Positions 1-5,735 are shown, counted from the first letter of the stretch. The stretch is DNA of 6,035 bases from Bacillota bacterium (GCA_023426005.1 JAFABO010000238.1:1-6035), one strand, 5' to 3'. Program-made: numbers and translations. The notes: generated by a model not told the origin, from the letters alone.

Positions 1-35
1 GTAGTTTTTTAAAACCATTTCTATACAAAATTTAA

Positions 36-41
36 TATAAT
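36..41 (+). promoter_or_regulatory. Possible -10 element for the NlpC/P60 gene
   Basis: A perfect TATAAT lies 21 bp upstream of the start codon in very AT-rich DNA. No convincing TTGACA-like -35 box is found 16-18 bp upstream (positions 13-18 read AACCAT), and there is no TG extension. AT-rich DNA produces such hexamers by chance, so this is tentative. The real promoter could lie before the window; TATACA at 22-27 is another candidate. Confidence 0.3.
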
Positions 42-62
42 ACATAATTTATTGGAGAAAAC

Positions 63-1727
63 ATGAGTAAAAAAAATAAAAATGCAAAACACCTTTATAG
101 CAATCTTACCCGGAAGATTAAAGCATACAAAGAAAAATACCCAAAAAAATTCAAATATTATTTAATCTCAGCCTCGGGAGCATTGGTGATAACCCTCGCG
201 GTGGCTGTAACCACTTCTCTTCCATCCGGCTCGAGTATTCCTTCTTCCACGGCGGATAACCGGGCTTCAGATACTTTTGCGCTATATGCCTCAGAAAGCA
301 GTCCGGCAAAAGCTGCAAAGGATGCTGCGTCTGGAACAGGTGCAGAAGCAGGTACATTTTCATCAGAAAAGGTCTCCCGAGGCAAAAAACCGCCCATGGA
401 TCCTTCGAAAGGTGACATAGTAAAGCCTGGAGTAAAAGACGAAATTGTTACTGTTATCCAGCAAAGACTGATCAAACTTTATTATCTGGAGTCGGACGAG
501 CCTACCGAGGAATTCGGTGAAGCAATAGAAACAGCCGTAAAACTGTTTCAGCGAAAGCATGAGCTGGATATAACAGGTGAAGTCAACGCTGAAACCTATA
601 ATTTGCTTATGTCCGACGACGCAAAAGAATACACTGTGTACATAGGTTCTGAGGGCACAGACGTGGAGCAGCTTCAAACGCGCCTCTACGAGCTGGGCTA
701 CCTGAATAAGGTCACAAGTTATTTCGGCACGGATACCGAAGCTGCGGTAAAAGAATTTCAAAAGAGAAATGGTCTTTTTGATGACGGAAATGTAGGTAAA
801 AATACCCGGGAAAGATTATATTCTGCTGAAGCAGTGCCTCTCTCCTTCTATTTGGGTGATGAAAACGACGAAATACTTAAATACCAGCAAAGGCTTGGCC
901 AGCTCGGTTACCTGACAACAAAGCCCGACGGAAAGTACGGCAACGATACGGTATTGGCCGTAAAGCACTTCCAGGATATCAACGGCCTTATAGCAGACGG
1001 TTATATGGGACCTGCCACAAAGGAACTGCTAATGTCGGGCGATGCCCAGGAATATTGCATTAAAACCGGTGACAAAGGTTCAGATGTTGAAAATGTTCAA
1101 ACCTATCTTAAAAAGCTGAAATATCTTAAAAGTGTGACAGGCTATTTCGGCTCTGATACATATGACGCCGTGATAAACTTTCAGAAGCGCAACGGACTGT
1201 CCGCAGACGGTAAGGTCGGTTCACAGACAATAAGCAAGCTTCTTTCAGACAGTGCAAAAAGCTGGAACGGCGGTTCTTCCGGCAGTGGTTCAAATTCAGG
1301 CTCAAGCGGCAGCCAGCCGGGAGGAAACAGCGGCGGAAGCAAGGATTCCGGATATTCTTCCAGTTCAATGGTTGACCGGATAATTTCAATAGCAAAATCA
1401 AAAATCGGTTCCAGATACGTATACGGTGCAAAGGGACCAAACACTTTTGACTGCTCCGGTTTTGTGTATTGGGTGCTGAATCAGGCAGGTATCAAACAAA
1501 GTTATATGACCTCCTACTCCTGGCAGAATACAGGCAAATTCCAGAGAATATCCGGCATGAAAAATATCAAGCGCGGCGATATAATTTCCTACCGGGGCCA
1601 CGTGGGTATTGCTCTGGGCAACGGTCAGATGATAGATGCATCCTCCAGCCAGGGAAAGGTAAGGATTACCTCCATTAATTCATCCTATTGGATAAATCAT
1701 TTCGAATGCGCCTACAGAATTTTTTAG
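63..1727 (+). CDS. Membrane-anchored NlpC/P60 cell-wall hydrolase with four peptidoglycan-binding repeats
   Basis: This 554-residue protein is predicted to cut peptide stems of peptidoglycan outside the membrane. A basic N-terminus (about 1-31) precedes a hydrophobic segment (about 32-53) that is an uncleaved anchor or signal peptide. A Ser/Ala-rich spacer follows. Four PG_binding_1-type repeats lie at about 127-187, 197-257, 267-327 and 337-397, each with the pattern QxxLxxLxYL...FGxxTxxAVxxFQxxxGL..DGxVGxxT. A Gly/Ser linker (about 402-435) leads to a C-terminal NlpC/P60 domain (436-554) with Cys464 in DCSGF and His513 in GHVGIALG. The third catalytic position, usually His in 'hHAS', is Asp525 (MIDAS). 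Four binding repeats give strong wall retention. GGAG at 54-57 sets the ATG start. A strong terminator follows, so it is probably monocistronic. The family is sure; the biological role (separation, turnover or sporulation) cannot be read from the sequence. Confidence 0.93.
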   Translation: MSKKNKNAKHLYSNLTRKIKAYKEKYPKKFKYYLISASGALVITLAVAVTTSLPSGSSIPSSTADNRASDTFALYASESSPAKAAKDAASGTGAEAGTFSSEKVSRGKKPPMDPSKGDIVKPGVKDEIVTVIQQRLIKLYYLESDEPTEEFGEAIETAVKLFQRKHELDITGEVNAETYNLLMSDDAKEYTVYIGSEGTDVEQLQTRLYELGYLNKVTSYFGTDTEAAVKEFQKRNGLFDDGNVGKNTRERLYSAEAVPLSFYLGDENDEILKYQQRLGQLGYLTTKPDGKYGNDTVLAVKHFQDINGLIADGYMGPATKELLMSGDAQEYCIKTGDKGSDVENVQTYLKKLKYLKSVTGYFGSDTYDAVINFQKRNGLSADGKVGSQTISKLLSDSAKSWNGGSSGSGSNSGSSGSQPGGNSGGSKDSGYSSSSMVDRIISIAKSKIGSRYVYGAKGPNTFDCSGFVYWVLNQAGIKQSYMTSYSWQNTGKFQRISGMKNIKRGDIISYRGHVGIALGNGQMIDASSSQGKVRITSINSSYWINHFECAYRIF

Positions 1728-1780
1728 TATATTTTTGTTTAAATTTGAATTTCAAATGAAATATTTCTTATATTAAGACA

Positions 1781-1826
1781 AAAAAACCTTATCTTTTTAA
1801 CATAAAGATAAGGTTTTTTGTTTTTT
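1781..1826 (+). terminator. Strong rho-independent terminator after the NlpC/P60 gene
   Basis: A perfect 16-bp stem (1781-1796 with 1804-1819) encloses a 7-nt loop (TTAACAT). T6 is the 3' end of the stem, and after one G there is a further T6 (1821-1826). The other strand also ends in a T-run after the stem, so it could stop transcription both ways. It lies 53 bp past the stop codon and isolates the hydrolase gene from the Q-rich gene. Confidence 0.93.
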
Positions 1827-1867
1827 GTGAGAATTTCTAACAGAATAAAATTACATGGACAGGATAA

Positions 1868-1898
1868 TATAATACCGTTTGAAATAAAATAATTTCAA
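1868..1898 (+). promoter_or_regulatory. Possible -10 box and leader hairpin of the Q-rich gene
   Basis: A perfect TATAAT is at 1868-1873, but no good -35 box is found at standard spacing. Downstream, TTGAAAT (1879-1885) and ATTTCAA (1892-1898) form a 7-bp inverted repeat with a 6-nt loop. It ends just before the AAGGAG ribosome binding site (1904-1909) and would lie in the leader RNA. The stem is all A/T except one pair, so it is weak. An own promoter is expected because a strong terminator stands upstream. Confidence 0.35.
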
Positions 1899-1919
1899 TC
1901 AAAAAGGAGACTCAAAACT

Positions 1920-2399
1920 ATGGATGAGAAAAATAAAAAAACTTTGGAAAGTGAACTGAGAAAAAACGATGCGGAGTTTGGTGAAGAATTGGGAGATTTA
2001 AAGAACCAGCTCAATGTTATGGAATCAACTTTAAATCAGCTGAAATCAACCACCATGTCACCTTCGTCCGGTTCTCAGGGAGCAATTCATAGCCAGCAGA
2101 GTCAGCAGGCTGCTTCACAGCTTATGAATCAGATTCAGAGTTTCAGGCAGCAGGCTCAACAGCAGCAGCAGCAGGCCCAGCAGCAGTTACAAAACTCTGT
2201 TCAGCATGCTATTAATGAACTAAACCAAGCCCGGCAGCAGATAATTTCACATCAGGTTCTCAGCCAGATGAGCCAGATAATTGACCAGGCCCAGCAGCAG
2301 TTGAGCAGTATGGCACAGCAGTCTCAGCCCGGAAGTCAGAGTCAGGGTTTCCAGAGCCAATCAGGCACCCAGGGAACTCAATCTATAAACAAGCAGTAA
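1920..2399 (+). CDS. Glutamine-rich coiled-coil protein of unknown function
   Basis: I do not recognise this 159-residue protein. Residues 1-45 are charged, with heptad-like Leu/Met spacing (for example LGDLKNQLNVMESTLNQL), suggesting a helical coiled coil. A Ser/Gly-rich hinge covers about 44-58. Residues 59-135 are a Gln/Ala-rich helical stretch including a run of six Gln (80-85) and regularly placed Leu/Ile/Met. The tail (136-159) is Ser/Gln/Gly-rich and probably disordered. About 43 of 159 residues are Gln. There is no signal peptide, membrane segment or Cys, so it is probably cytoplasmic unless exported by another route. AAGGAG at 1904-1909 supports the ATG, and a good terminator follows, so this is a properly equipped single-gene unit. 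Self-assembly or a scaffold or spore-associated role is possible but unsupported. The compositional bias means database similarity to other Q-rich proteins would be weak evidence. Confidence 0.85.
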   Translation: MDEKNKKTLESELRKNDAEFGEELGDLKNQLNVMESTLNQLKSTTMSPSSGSQGAIHSQQSQQAASQLMNQIQSFRQQAQQQQQQAQQQLQNSVQHAINELNQARQQIISHQVLSQMSQIIDQAQQQLSSMAQQSQPGSQSQGFQSQSGTQGTQSINKQ

Positions 2400-2408
2400 C
2401 CCGCTTGG

Positions 2409-2447
2409 AAAATGCCCCCGGCTTAGTGGAGCCGGAGGCATTTTTTT
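2409..2447 (+). terminator. Terminator between convergent genes, likely bidirectional
   Basis: The stem pairs AATGCC with GGCATT and CCGGCT with AGCCGG (2411-2423 with 2430-2442) around one C/A mismatch at 2417/2436. The loop is 6 nt, and a run of seven T (2441-2447) overlaps the stem base. It begins 12 bp past the Q-rich stop. In the - strand transcript the mismatch becomes a G-U pair and the stem is followed by TTTT after its own TT, so it can also end the oppositely oriented oxidoreductase gene, whose stop is at 2465-2467. Confidence 0.9.
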
Positions 2448-2451
2448 AAAA

Positions 2452-2476
2452 TCAGATAAACAACTCAGATAAACAA
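2452..2476. repeat. 13-bp tandem duplication at the oxidoreductase stop codon
   Basis: TCAGATAAACAA occurs at 2452-2463 and again at 2465-2476, one base apart. The second copy contains the TGA stop (- strand) of the oxidoreductase gene. The first copy supplies another TGA three bases out of register with the codons. This looks like a replication-slippage duplication with no evident function. Confidence 0.8.
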
Positions 2477-3253
2477 TGCTGAAATAAGGCTGCCTAAAAG
2501 ACGTGCAAATTTTATTTTGATCCACCCCGCAGAGTTCTTGGTATAATAGCTGCAGTCGTTATTCAGCCAGCCTTTTTCCTTCCAATAGGCATAGTCAAAT
2601 GTCCGGGTGTCTTTAGTATTCTGCCAGTATTTCTGCTGTACTCTGAAGAAAATCAGAGAATAAACCGACGGATACCTCTCCGTTTTATGTGTGATTGCTT
2701 TGTACAGCCCGGCAGAAAGCTTTTTGATTTTCTTGAGGCTCTTATTTTTTATATCGTCTTTACCTGTGAGAGCTCCGGTTCTAAACCGGTTCTTTCCGAC
2801 AGACATACCTCCCCAGGCATTAAAAGCGGTTTCCATGGTTTTAAGAGCGTGCTTTGAGGAATATGTACCCGAAGTTGTCAGTATTACAGCCGGTTTACCG
2901 TTCAATGCCGGACGGTGGTTGTTAAAAGCCATCCTGTCAATCCAGTTTTTCATAATACCATTGACATCTTCCACATAAACAGGACTTGCCAGAACAACAC
3001 CATCAGCACTGTCCAGCTTCTCTTTTATTCCGGGAACTTCATCTTTTAAAGGGCAGCTCTTTTCCCCTCTGTCAAAACACGCACGGCAGCCGCGGCAAAT
3101 TTGTATACCTTCATGTGCCAGAGATACAGTTTCAAACTCAACATTTGAGCCCTGCCGCCCCGCTGCCAGAAGTATTTCTTCTTTTATGCATTCCAGAACT
3201 CTTGCCGTATTGCCGTCTTTTCTATAACTGCTGTTTAATAGCAATATTTTCAC
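2465..3253 (-). CDS. Flavodoxin-like NAD(P)H-dependent FMN oxidoreductase
   Basis: This 262-residue protein belongs to the flavodoxin-fold NADPH-dependent FMN reductase family, cytoplasmic enzymes that pass electrons from NAD(P)H via FMN to quinones, metals or other acceptors. It opens with a beta strand and FMN phosphate loop (MKILLLNSSYRKDGNT, 1-16; the family norm is GSPRKNGNT). A Cys cluster follows, Cys53-x2-Cys56-x2-Cys59-x7-Cys67, as in the iron-sulfur-flavoprotein-like branch where it may bind a cluster. ASPVYVEDVNGIMKNWIDRM (89-108) is the typical flavin-side motif, and ILTTSGTYSS (124-133) is the next strand-loop. Residues after about 185 form an aromatic, basic extension ending in an apolar helix (about 249-262) that may touch the membrane. 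An in-frame ATG exists at 3272-3274, but the GTG at 3251-3253 has a GGAG upstream and gives the canonical N-terminus. No substrate can be assigned. Confidence 0.88.
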   Translation of the reverse strand: MKILLLNSSYRKDGNTARVLECIKEEILLAAGRQGSNVEFETVSLAHEGIQICRGCRACFDRGEKSCPLKDEVPGIKEKLDSADGVVLASPVYVEDVNGIMKNWIDRMAFNNHRPALNGKPAVILTTSGTYSSKHALKTMETAFNAWGGMSVGKNRFRTGALTGKDDIKNKSLKKIKKLSAGLYKAITHKTERYPSVYSLIFFRVQQKYWQNTKDTRTFDYAYWKEKGWLNNDCSYYTKNSAGWIKIKFARLLGSLISALFI

Positions 3254-3263
3254 AATATCACTG

Positions 3264-3267
3264 CTCC
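3264..3267 (-). promoter_or_regulatory. Ribosome binding site deciding the GTG start
   Basis: GGAG on the - strand lies 10 nt before the GTG at 3253. It falls inside the longer reading that begins with ATG at 3274, and that ATG has no Shine-Dalgarno match upstream. The protein beginning at the GTG matches the usual family N-terminus, so the GTG is preferred. Confidence 0.65.
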
Positions 3268-3306
3268 ATTCCATTTCAATGATCAGGCTGTGAACATTGA
3301 ATTATC

Positions 3307-3343
3307 ATTGCCGGCAATTATTAATTACCTTACCATAATTACC
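3307..3343 (-). promoter_or_regulatory. Palindrome and direct repeat upstream of the oxidoreductase
   Basis: ATTGCCGGCAAT (3307-3318) is a perfect 12-bp palindrome. TAATTACC (+ strand reading) follows twice, at 3322-3329 and 3336-3343, 14 bp apart. They lie 54-90 bp before the GTG start, where operators of a redox or metal regulator could be. I found no convincing -35/-10 pair on the - strand here, so a regulatory role is only a guess from position and symmetry. Confidence 0.3.
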
Positions 3344-3369
3344 CTCGGGCAAAATATGTACTTTGCATG

Positions 3370-3762
3370 TTACATTATCCCAAACCGGTTTTTTACAATA
3401 TAGGCTATACCTGATATAAATAACAGAGCAATAACAGAATTTTTTACAGCCTTATCGCTTATTTTGGAATCTATCTTCCTGCAAAAAACATTCCGATTGC
3501 CACCGCTGGCAGCAAACTCAAGCAAACAGCCAGAAGCGCACCTATACCAAACAGCCCCATTAAAACGCCTGAGATAATTCCAATAATGTAAATAGCGGAA
3601 CGTGGACTTTGTTTTCCTGTGCTTCTGACAGCGGAGGCTTTCTGGCATACATCTCAATTGCTGAGTCAATTACTATCGGCTGAAAGGTAAAGGCTTTAAA
3701 CCGATAGTAATTGACTTTGGTAAAACAAGCACAGCTCCCAAAATGGTTTTTAACTGCTTGTC
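3370..3762 (-). pseudogene. Decayed TauE/SafE (TSUP)-type permease remnant
   Basis: Pieces of one membrane protein are spread over several - strand frames. KQLKTILGAVLVL (about 3759-3721) resembles the helix ending the first half of TSUP permeases. AIEMYARKPPLSEAQENKVHV (3661-3599) resembles the central loop. AIYIIGIISGVLMGLFGIGA (about 3596-3537) resembles the Gly-rich helix opening the second half. KISDKAVKNSVIALLFISGI, just before the stop at 3370-3372, resembles the last helix. Frame changes are needed near 3600 and near the A6 run at 3483-3488 (T6 in coding sense), and an inverted-repeat insert separates the first two pieces. The second half is also too short (about 80 residues seem missing), and the first half is absent up to the neighbouring stop at 3779. 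Family assignment is from remembered motif patterns, so it is moderate. That no intact gene occupies this stretch is clear. Confidence 0.55.
3664..3716. repeat. Perfect 16-bp inverted repeat, possible miniature inserted element
   Basis: AGTCAATTACTATCGG (3664-3679) and its exact reverse complement (3701-3716) flank a 21-nt centre. The centre has a further AAAG/CTTT pairing (3684-3687 with 3694-3697), so the whole 53 nt can fold into one long hairpin. No T-run follows on either strand, which argues against a normal intrinsic terminator, although it lies 63 bp past the stop of the 3779-4588 gene. It interrupts the permease remnant. A CA dinucleotide occurs near both ends (3718-3719 and 3662-3663) and could be a 2-bp target duplication, but so short a match is weak. 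Confidence 0.75.
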
Positions 3763-3778
3763 CCCTCCCGTATAACCT

Positions 3779-4588
3779 TTATTTTTTTTCCTCATACCAT
3801 TCAAGGACTTTATTTCTTTTTTTATAATATGTTTTAAGAAAACTGGTACTGATGCCGTATTTGTCATACCCTCCGGTTCCCCTCTGGTATATGGACAACG
3901 CCACATCACGCTTCTTGTCGCCGGCAGCATCCTTAACACGCTTGTCTGCCAGTATCCAGCTGTACATGGCCGTACCCCAGTTTATATTTATAGCACCGTC
4001 CAGAGGTTTATTCTGGGTTTTCAGCTCTGCCGCAAGATTTGCACAATTCCCCTTGCTGATCTGAAAATACCCGTAATACTTGCCGGTAGAGCACTTCTCG
4101 TTGAAATTACTCTCTGTATAAATAAGTGCAAGCATATCTATATAGTTTACTTTTCTCTTTTTGCAATAATCCCAGAGCAGCTGTTGATGCTCCTTTTTCA
4201 TTGGATTCTGCTTCCTATACCATAAATCCTCTTCATTTTCATTCCTGTCTTTCGCTTCTATATCCGGAGGTGTGGCCGTCTCTGTTTCCGGGCCGGTATC
4301 CGCCGGATTCCCTGATCCTTTTATTCCGGATGTTTCATCTCCGTTTTCTAAAGCTTCTGTATCCTGTGTATCCATCGTATCTTTTGCGTCTTTTGCATTG
4401 TTTTCATTTTCGGTTTCTTTATCATTTTTTGCATCTTTTGTATTTTGCGGATTTGCAGTCTGGCTTTTTGCAGCTGTTTTGTCTGAAGTAACCGTATTTG
4501 TCTGAGCGTACGAATGAATGGGTGAAAAACAGCCTATTGTAAAGCAGAATACAACAATAAGTGCTAAAAGTCTTTTACTTTTCTTCAA
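3779..4588 (-). CDS. Exported lytic-transglycosylase-like (SLT-fold) protein
   Basis: This 269-residue protein probably cleaves or binds peptidoglycan glycan strands outside the cell. From the TTG start, residues 1-28 form a signal peptide (KKSKR, a hydrophobic core, then SYA before Gln29). Cys20 follows Gly but lacks a typical lipobox, so secretion is likelier than lipidation. Residues 29-122 are a disordered linker rich in Lys, Asp, Glu, Asn and Thr, with repeated KDAK and DTxD units. The C-terminal domain (about 125-269) has the lysozyme-like signature LALIYTESNFNE with Glu159 as the expected catalytic acid, then GYFQI (173-177) and ALSIYQRG (230-237). An in-frame ATG at 4714 lies upstream of a good promoter and adds no signal-like sequence, so the TTG with GGAGG is chosen. 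Activity is inferred; proteins with this fold can also be non-enzymatic. Confidence 0.82.
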   Translation of the reverse strand: MKKSKRLLALIVVFCFTIGCFSPIHSYAQTNTVTSDKTAAKSQTANPQNTKDAKNDKETENENNAKDAKDTMDTQDTEALENGDETSGIKGSGNPADTGPETETATPPDIEAKDRNENEEDLWYRKQNPMKKEHQQLLWDYCKKRKVNYIDMLALIYTESNFNEKCSTGKYYGYFQISKGNCANLAAELKTQNKPLDGAININWGTAMYSWILADKRVKDAAGDKKRDVALSIYQRGTGGYDKYGISTSFLKTYYKKRNKVLEWYEEKK

Positions 4589-4596
4589 TTCATCTT

Positions 4597-4601
4597 CCTC
4601 C
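4597..4601 (-). promoter_or_regulatory. Ribosome binding site deciding the TTG start
   Basis: GGAGG on the - strand is 8 nt before the TTG at 4586-4588. An ATG between them (4591-4593) is out of frame and reaches a stop after two codons. The TTG reading begins with a textbook signal peptide, which makes it the best start. Confidence 0.85.
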
Positions 4602-4628
4602 GGACCGATATTATGGTACAACATGAAT

Positions 4629-4637
4629 ATTATATCA
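4629..4637 (-). promoter_or_regulatory. Extended -10 promoter of the SLT-like gene
   Basis: On the - strand the sequence reads TGATATAAT, a perfect TATAAT (4634-4629) with the TG of an extended -10 element one base upstream. The -35 region at 17-bp spacing (TTCCAA) is poor, as is common for extended -10 promoters. Transcription would begin near 4622 and give a leader of about 34 nt. This excludes the upstream ATG at 4714 from the message. Confidence 0.6.
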
Positions 4638-4663
4638 ATGCACTTTACTTTTTGGAAGTTCTT

Positions 4664-4714
4664 TTGGGGATAATATCCAATTATGTTTCGTTTTTGAATA
4701 CTTAATATCCCCAA
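4664..4714. repeat. Inverted repeats upstream of the SLT-like gene promoter
   Basis: TTGGGGATA (4664-4672) pairs exactly with TATCCCCAA (4706-4714) across 33 nt. A second, shorter partner TATCCAA (4674-4680) lies next to the first arm. Three related half-sites just upstream of the -10 element could bind a regulator, or form a hairpin in DNA that has no other evident job. There is no direct evidence of function. Confidence 0.4.
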
Positions 4715-4741
4715 TGATCCGGAAAAACATTGTAAAAAGGC

Positions 4742-4777
4742 AATAATAAAACCGTCTTAGAAATATCTAACACGGTT
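4742..4777 (-). terminator. Rho-independent terminator after the SUMF1-domain gene
   Basis: In the - strand RNA, AACCGU pairs with ACGGUU and UUAG with CUAA (4750-4760 with 4767-4777), with one G/G mismatch and a 6-nt loop. UUAUUAUU follows. It lies 37 nt past the stop at 4815. The T-run is interrupted, so termination may be partial, but position and shape fit. Confidence 0.75.
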
Positions 4778-4814
4778 ATTTATATATCTGTTGTAAACTT
4801 TATTTTCCTATTTC

Positions 4815-5666
4815 TCAAGTAGCTCCCGCTGCCTCAAGCCCTCCGGGGCATACGCGAAAACCTTGATCGGCACCCTTTCCATTGGCCTCGAACTTGCCTC
4901 TGTAAGACGATTCGCAGCATTTGACATCCCCGAGCCAACCGCCGCCCTTCCAGACCCGTAGAGAACCGCTGTTGTCCTCTGTTTCTCCATACCAATCCCA
5001 GCACCATTCCCTTACATTGCCCGACATATCATAAAGTCCTAACTCATTGGCTTTCTTGGCGCCGATAGATTTTGTCTTATTTTTGTTGTTTTCTATTGCG
5101 GGCCAGCTCCAATCCCCTGTAAGATGTTTAATTCCTGCGTTTCTCCAATACCATGCCACATCTTCTGCATCATCGCTTCCGCTGTAGGTATAGCTCTTAC
5201 TCATCTGACCTCCACCCGCGGCATATTCCCACTCAGCCTCTGTCGGCAGCCGGTAACCATTGGCTCCCGGATTTGTAGTCACCGTCCATTTTATATCATC
5301 GTTTTCACTCATATTATCCTGATCCAATTTATTTTTATCTATATTATAGTACGGCTGCAGGCCCTCTTTAACACTTCTTTTATTGCAGTATTCCACACAG
5401 TCATACCAGCTCACCGTTTCTACAGGCAAATCATCATCCCTGAATTGTGATGGATTACTTCCCATTACCTCAGTCCATTCTTTTTGAGATACCTCATATC
5501 TGCCCATATAAAAGTCTGGTATTGATATGGTTTTTTCACAGTAATTGGACTTCGTGTTTACGAAAGTCCCGCCCTTGACTAATACAAAGCTGTCCGTCTT
5601 TTCTTGCGAACAGGCGCTGATAACAATCATTATGGTTAATAAAAGGAAAATAAATAGTTTTCTCAT
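4815..5666 (-). CDS. SUMF1 / formylglycine-generating-enzyme-fold lipoprotein
   Basis: This 283-residue protein is anchored outside the membrane: residues 1-18 are a signal sequence with lipobox-like ISAC and Cys19 as the lipid-bearing residue. The rest is one SUMF1-type domain (Pfam FGE-sulfatase; also found in EgtB and PvdO): GGTF (32-35), MGRYEVSQKEW (54-64), PVETVSWYDCVEYCN (81-95), RLPTEAEWEYAAGG (139-152), ELGLYDMSGNVREW (208-221), WKGGGW (239-244) and DQGFRV (267-272). True formylglycine-generating enzymes have two Cys about five residues apart just after GGS[YW]. Here the first position seems to be Gly246, with Cys250-Cys251 at the second. Sulfatase activation is therefore doubtful, and a structural, binding or other oxidative role is open. 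AAAGGAG (5674-5680) is 7 nt before the ATG. A terminator follows it and a hairpin precedes it, and the neighbouring xylanase gene upstream is on the same strand. Confidence 0.88.
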   Translation of the reverse strand: MRKLFIFLLLTIMIVISACSQEKTDSFVLVKGGTFVNTKSNYCEKTISIPDFYMGRYEVSQKEWTEVMGSNPSQFRDDDLPVETVSWYDCVEYCNKRSVKEGLQPYYNIDKNKLDQDNMSENDDIKWTVTTNPGANGYRLPTEAEWEYAAGGGQMSKSYTYSGSDDAEDVAWYWRNAGIKHLTGDWSWPAIENNKNKTKSIGAKKANELGLYDMSGNVREWCWDWYGETEDNSGSLRVWKGGGWLGDVKCCESSYRGKFEANGKGADQGFRVCPGGLEAAGAT

Positions 5667-5735
5667 GATATTTCTCCTTTAACCTGACAGGAAGTATTGT
5701 AAACCGTAATGTACTTCCAATGCTTTTTAATATGA

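Noticed and set aside
158..475. Open - strand frame inside the NlpC/P60 gene
   Set aside because: It is antisense to the clearly coding + strand, has no ribosome binding site or recognisable motif, and arises from the codon bias of the real gene.
1743..1757. ATTTGAA-T-TTCAAAT palindrome after the NlpC/P60 stop
   Set aside because: It is short, almost all A/T, and right before a much stronger terminator. It is likely chance in AT-rich DNA.
2156..2190. CAG-repeat run as a possible phase-variable tract
   Set aside because: The tract mixes CAA and CAG and is broken by GCT and GCC codons. Units are three bases, so length changes would not shift the frame. It is simply the coding of a Gln-rich helix.
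3370..3669. Open 99-codon - strand frame as an intact small gene
   Set aside because: Only its last third reads like a membrane helix. The first part is a Cys/Arg/Trp-rich translation of the wrong frame, with no ribosome binding site at its ATG. It is better explained as part of the frameshifted permease remnant.
3664..3716. Inverted repeat as intrinsic terminator of the SLT-like gene
   Set aside because: No T-run follows the stem on the - strand (CAGCAATTGAG), and the 21-nt loop is long for an intrinsic terminator. A termination role is not excluded, but the insertion reading explains more.
3673..3939. Open - strand frame overlapping the end of the SLT-like gene
   Set aside because: Most of it lies inside the SLT-like coding sequence in another frame. 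Only its end (KQLKTILGAVLVL) seems meaningful, and that belongs to the permease remnant.
4126..4505. Open + strand frames rich in Phe/Ser/Leu opposite the SLT-like gene linker
   Set aside because: They are antisense to a low-complexity Lys/Asp/Glu/Thr linker, which naturally yields hydrophobic Phe/Ser/Leu translations that look like membrane protein. No start signal supports them.
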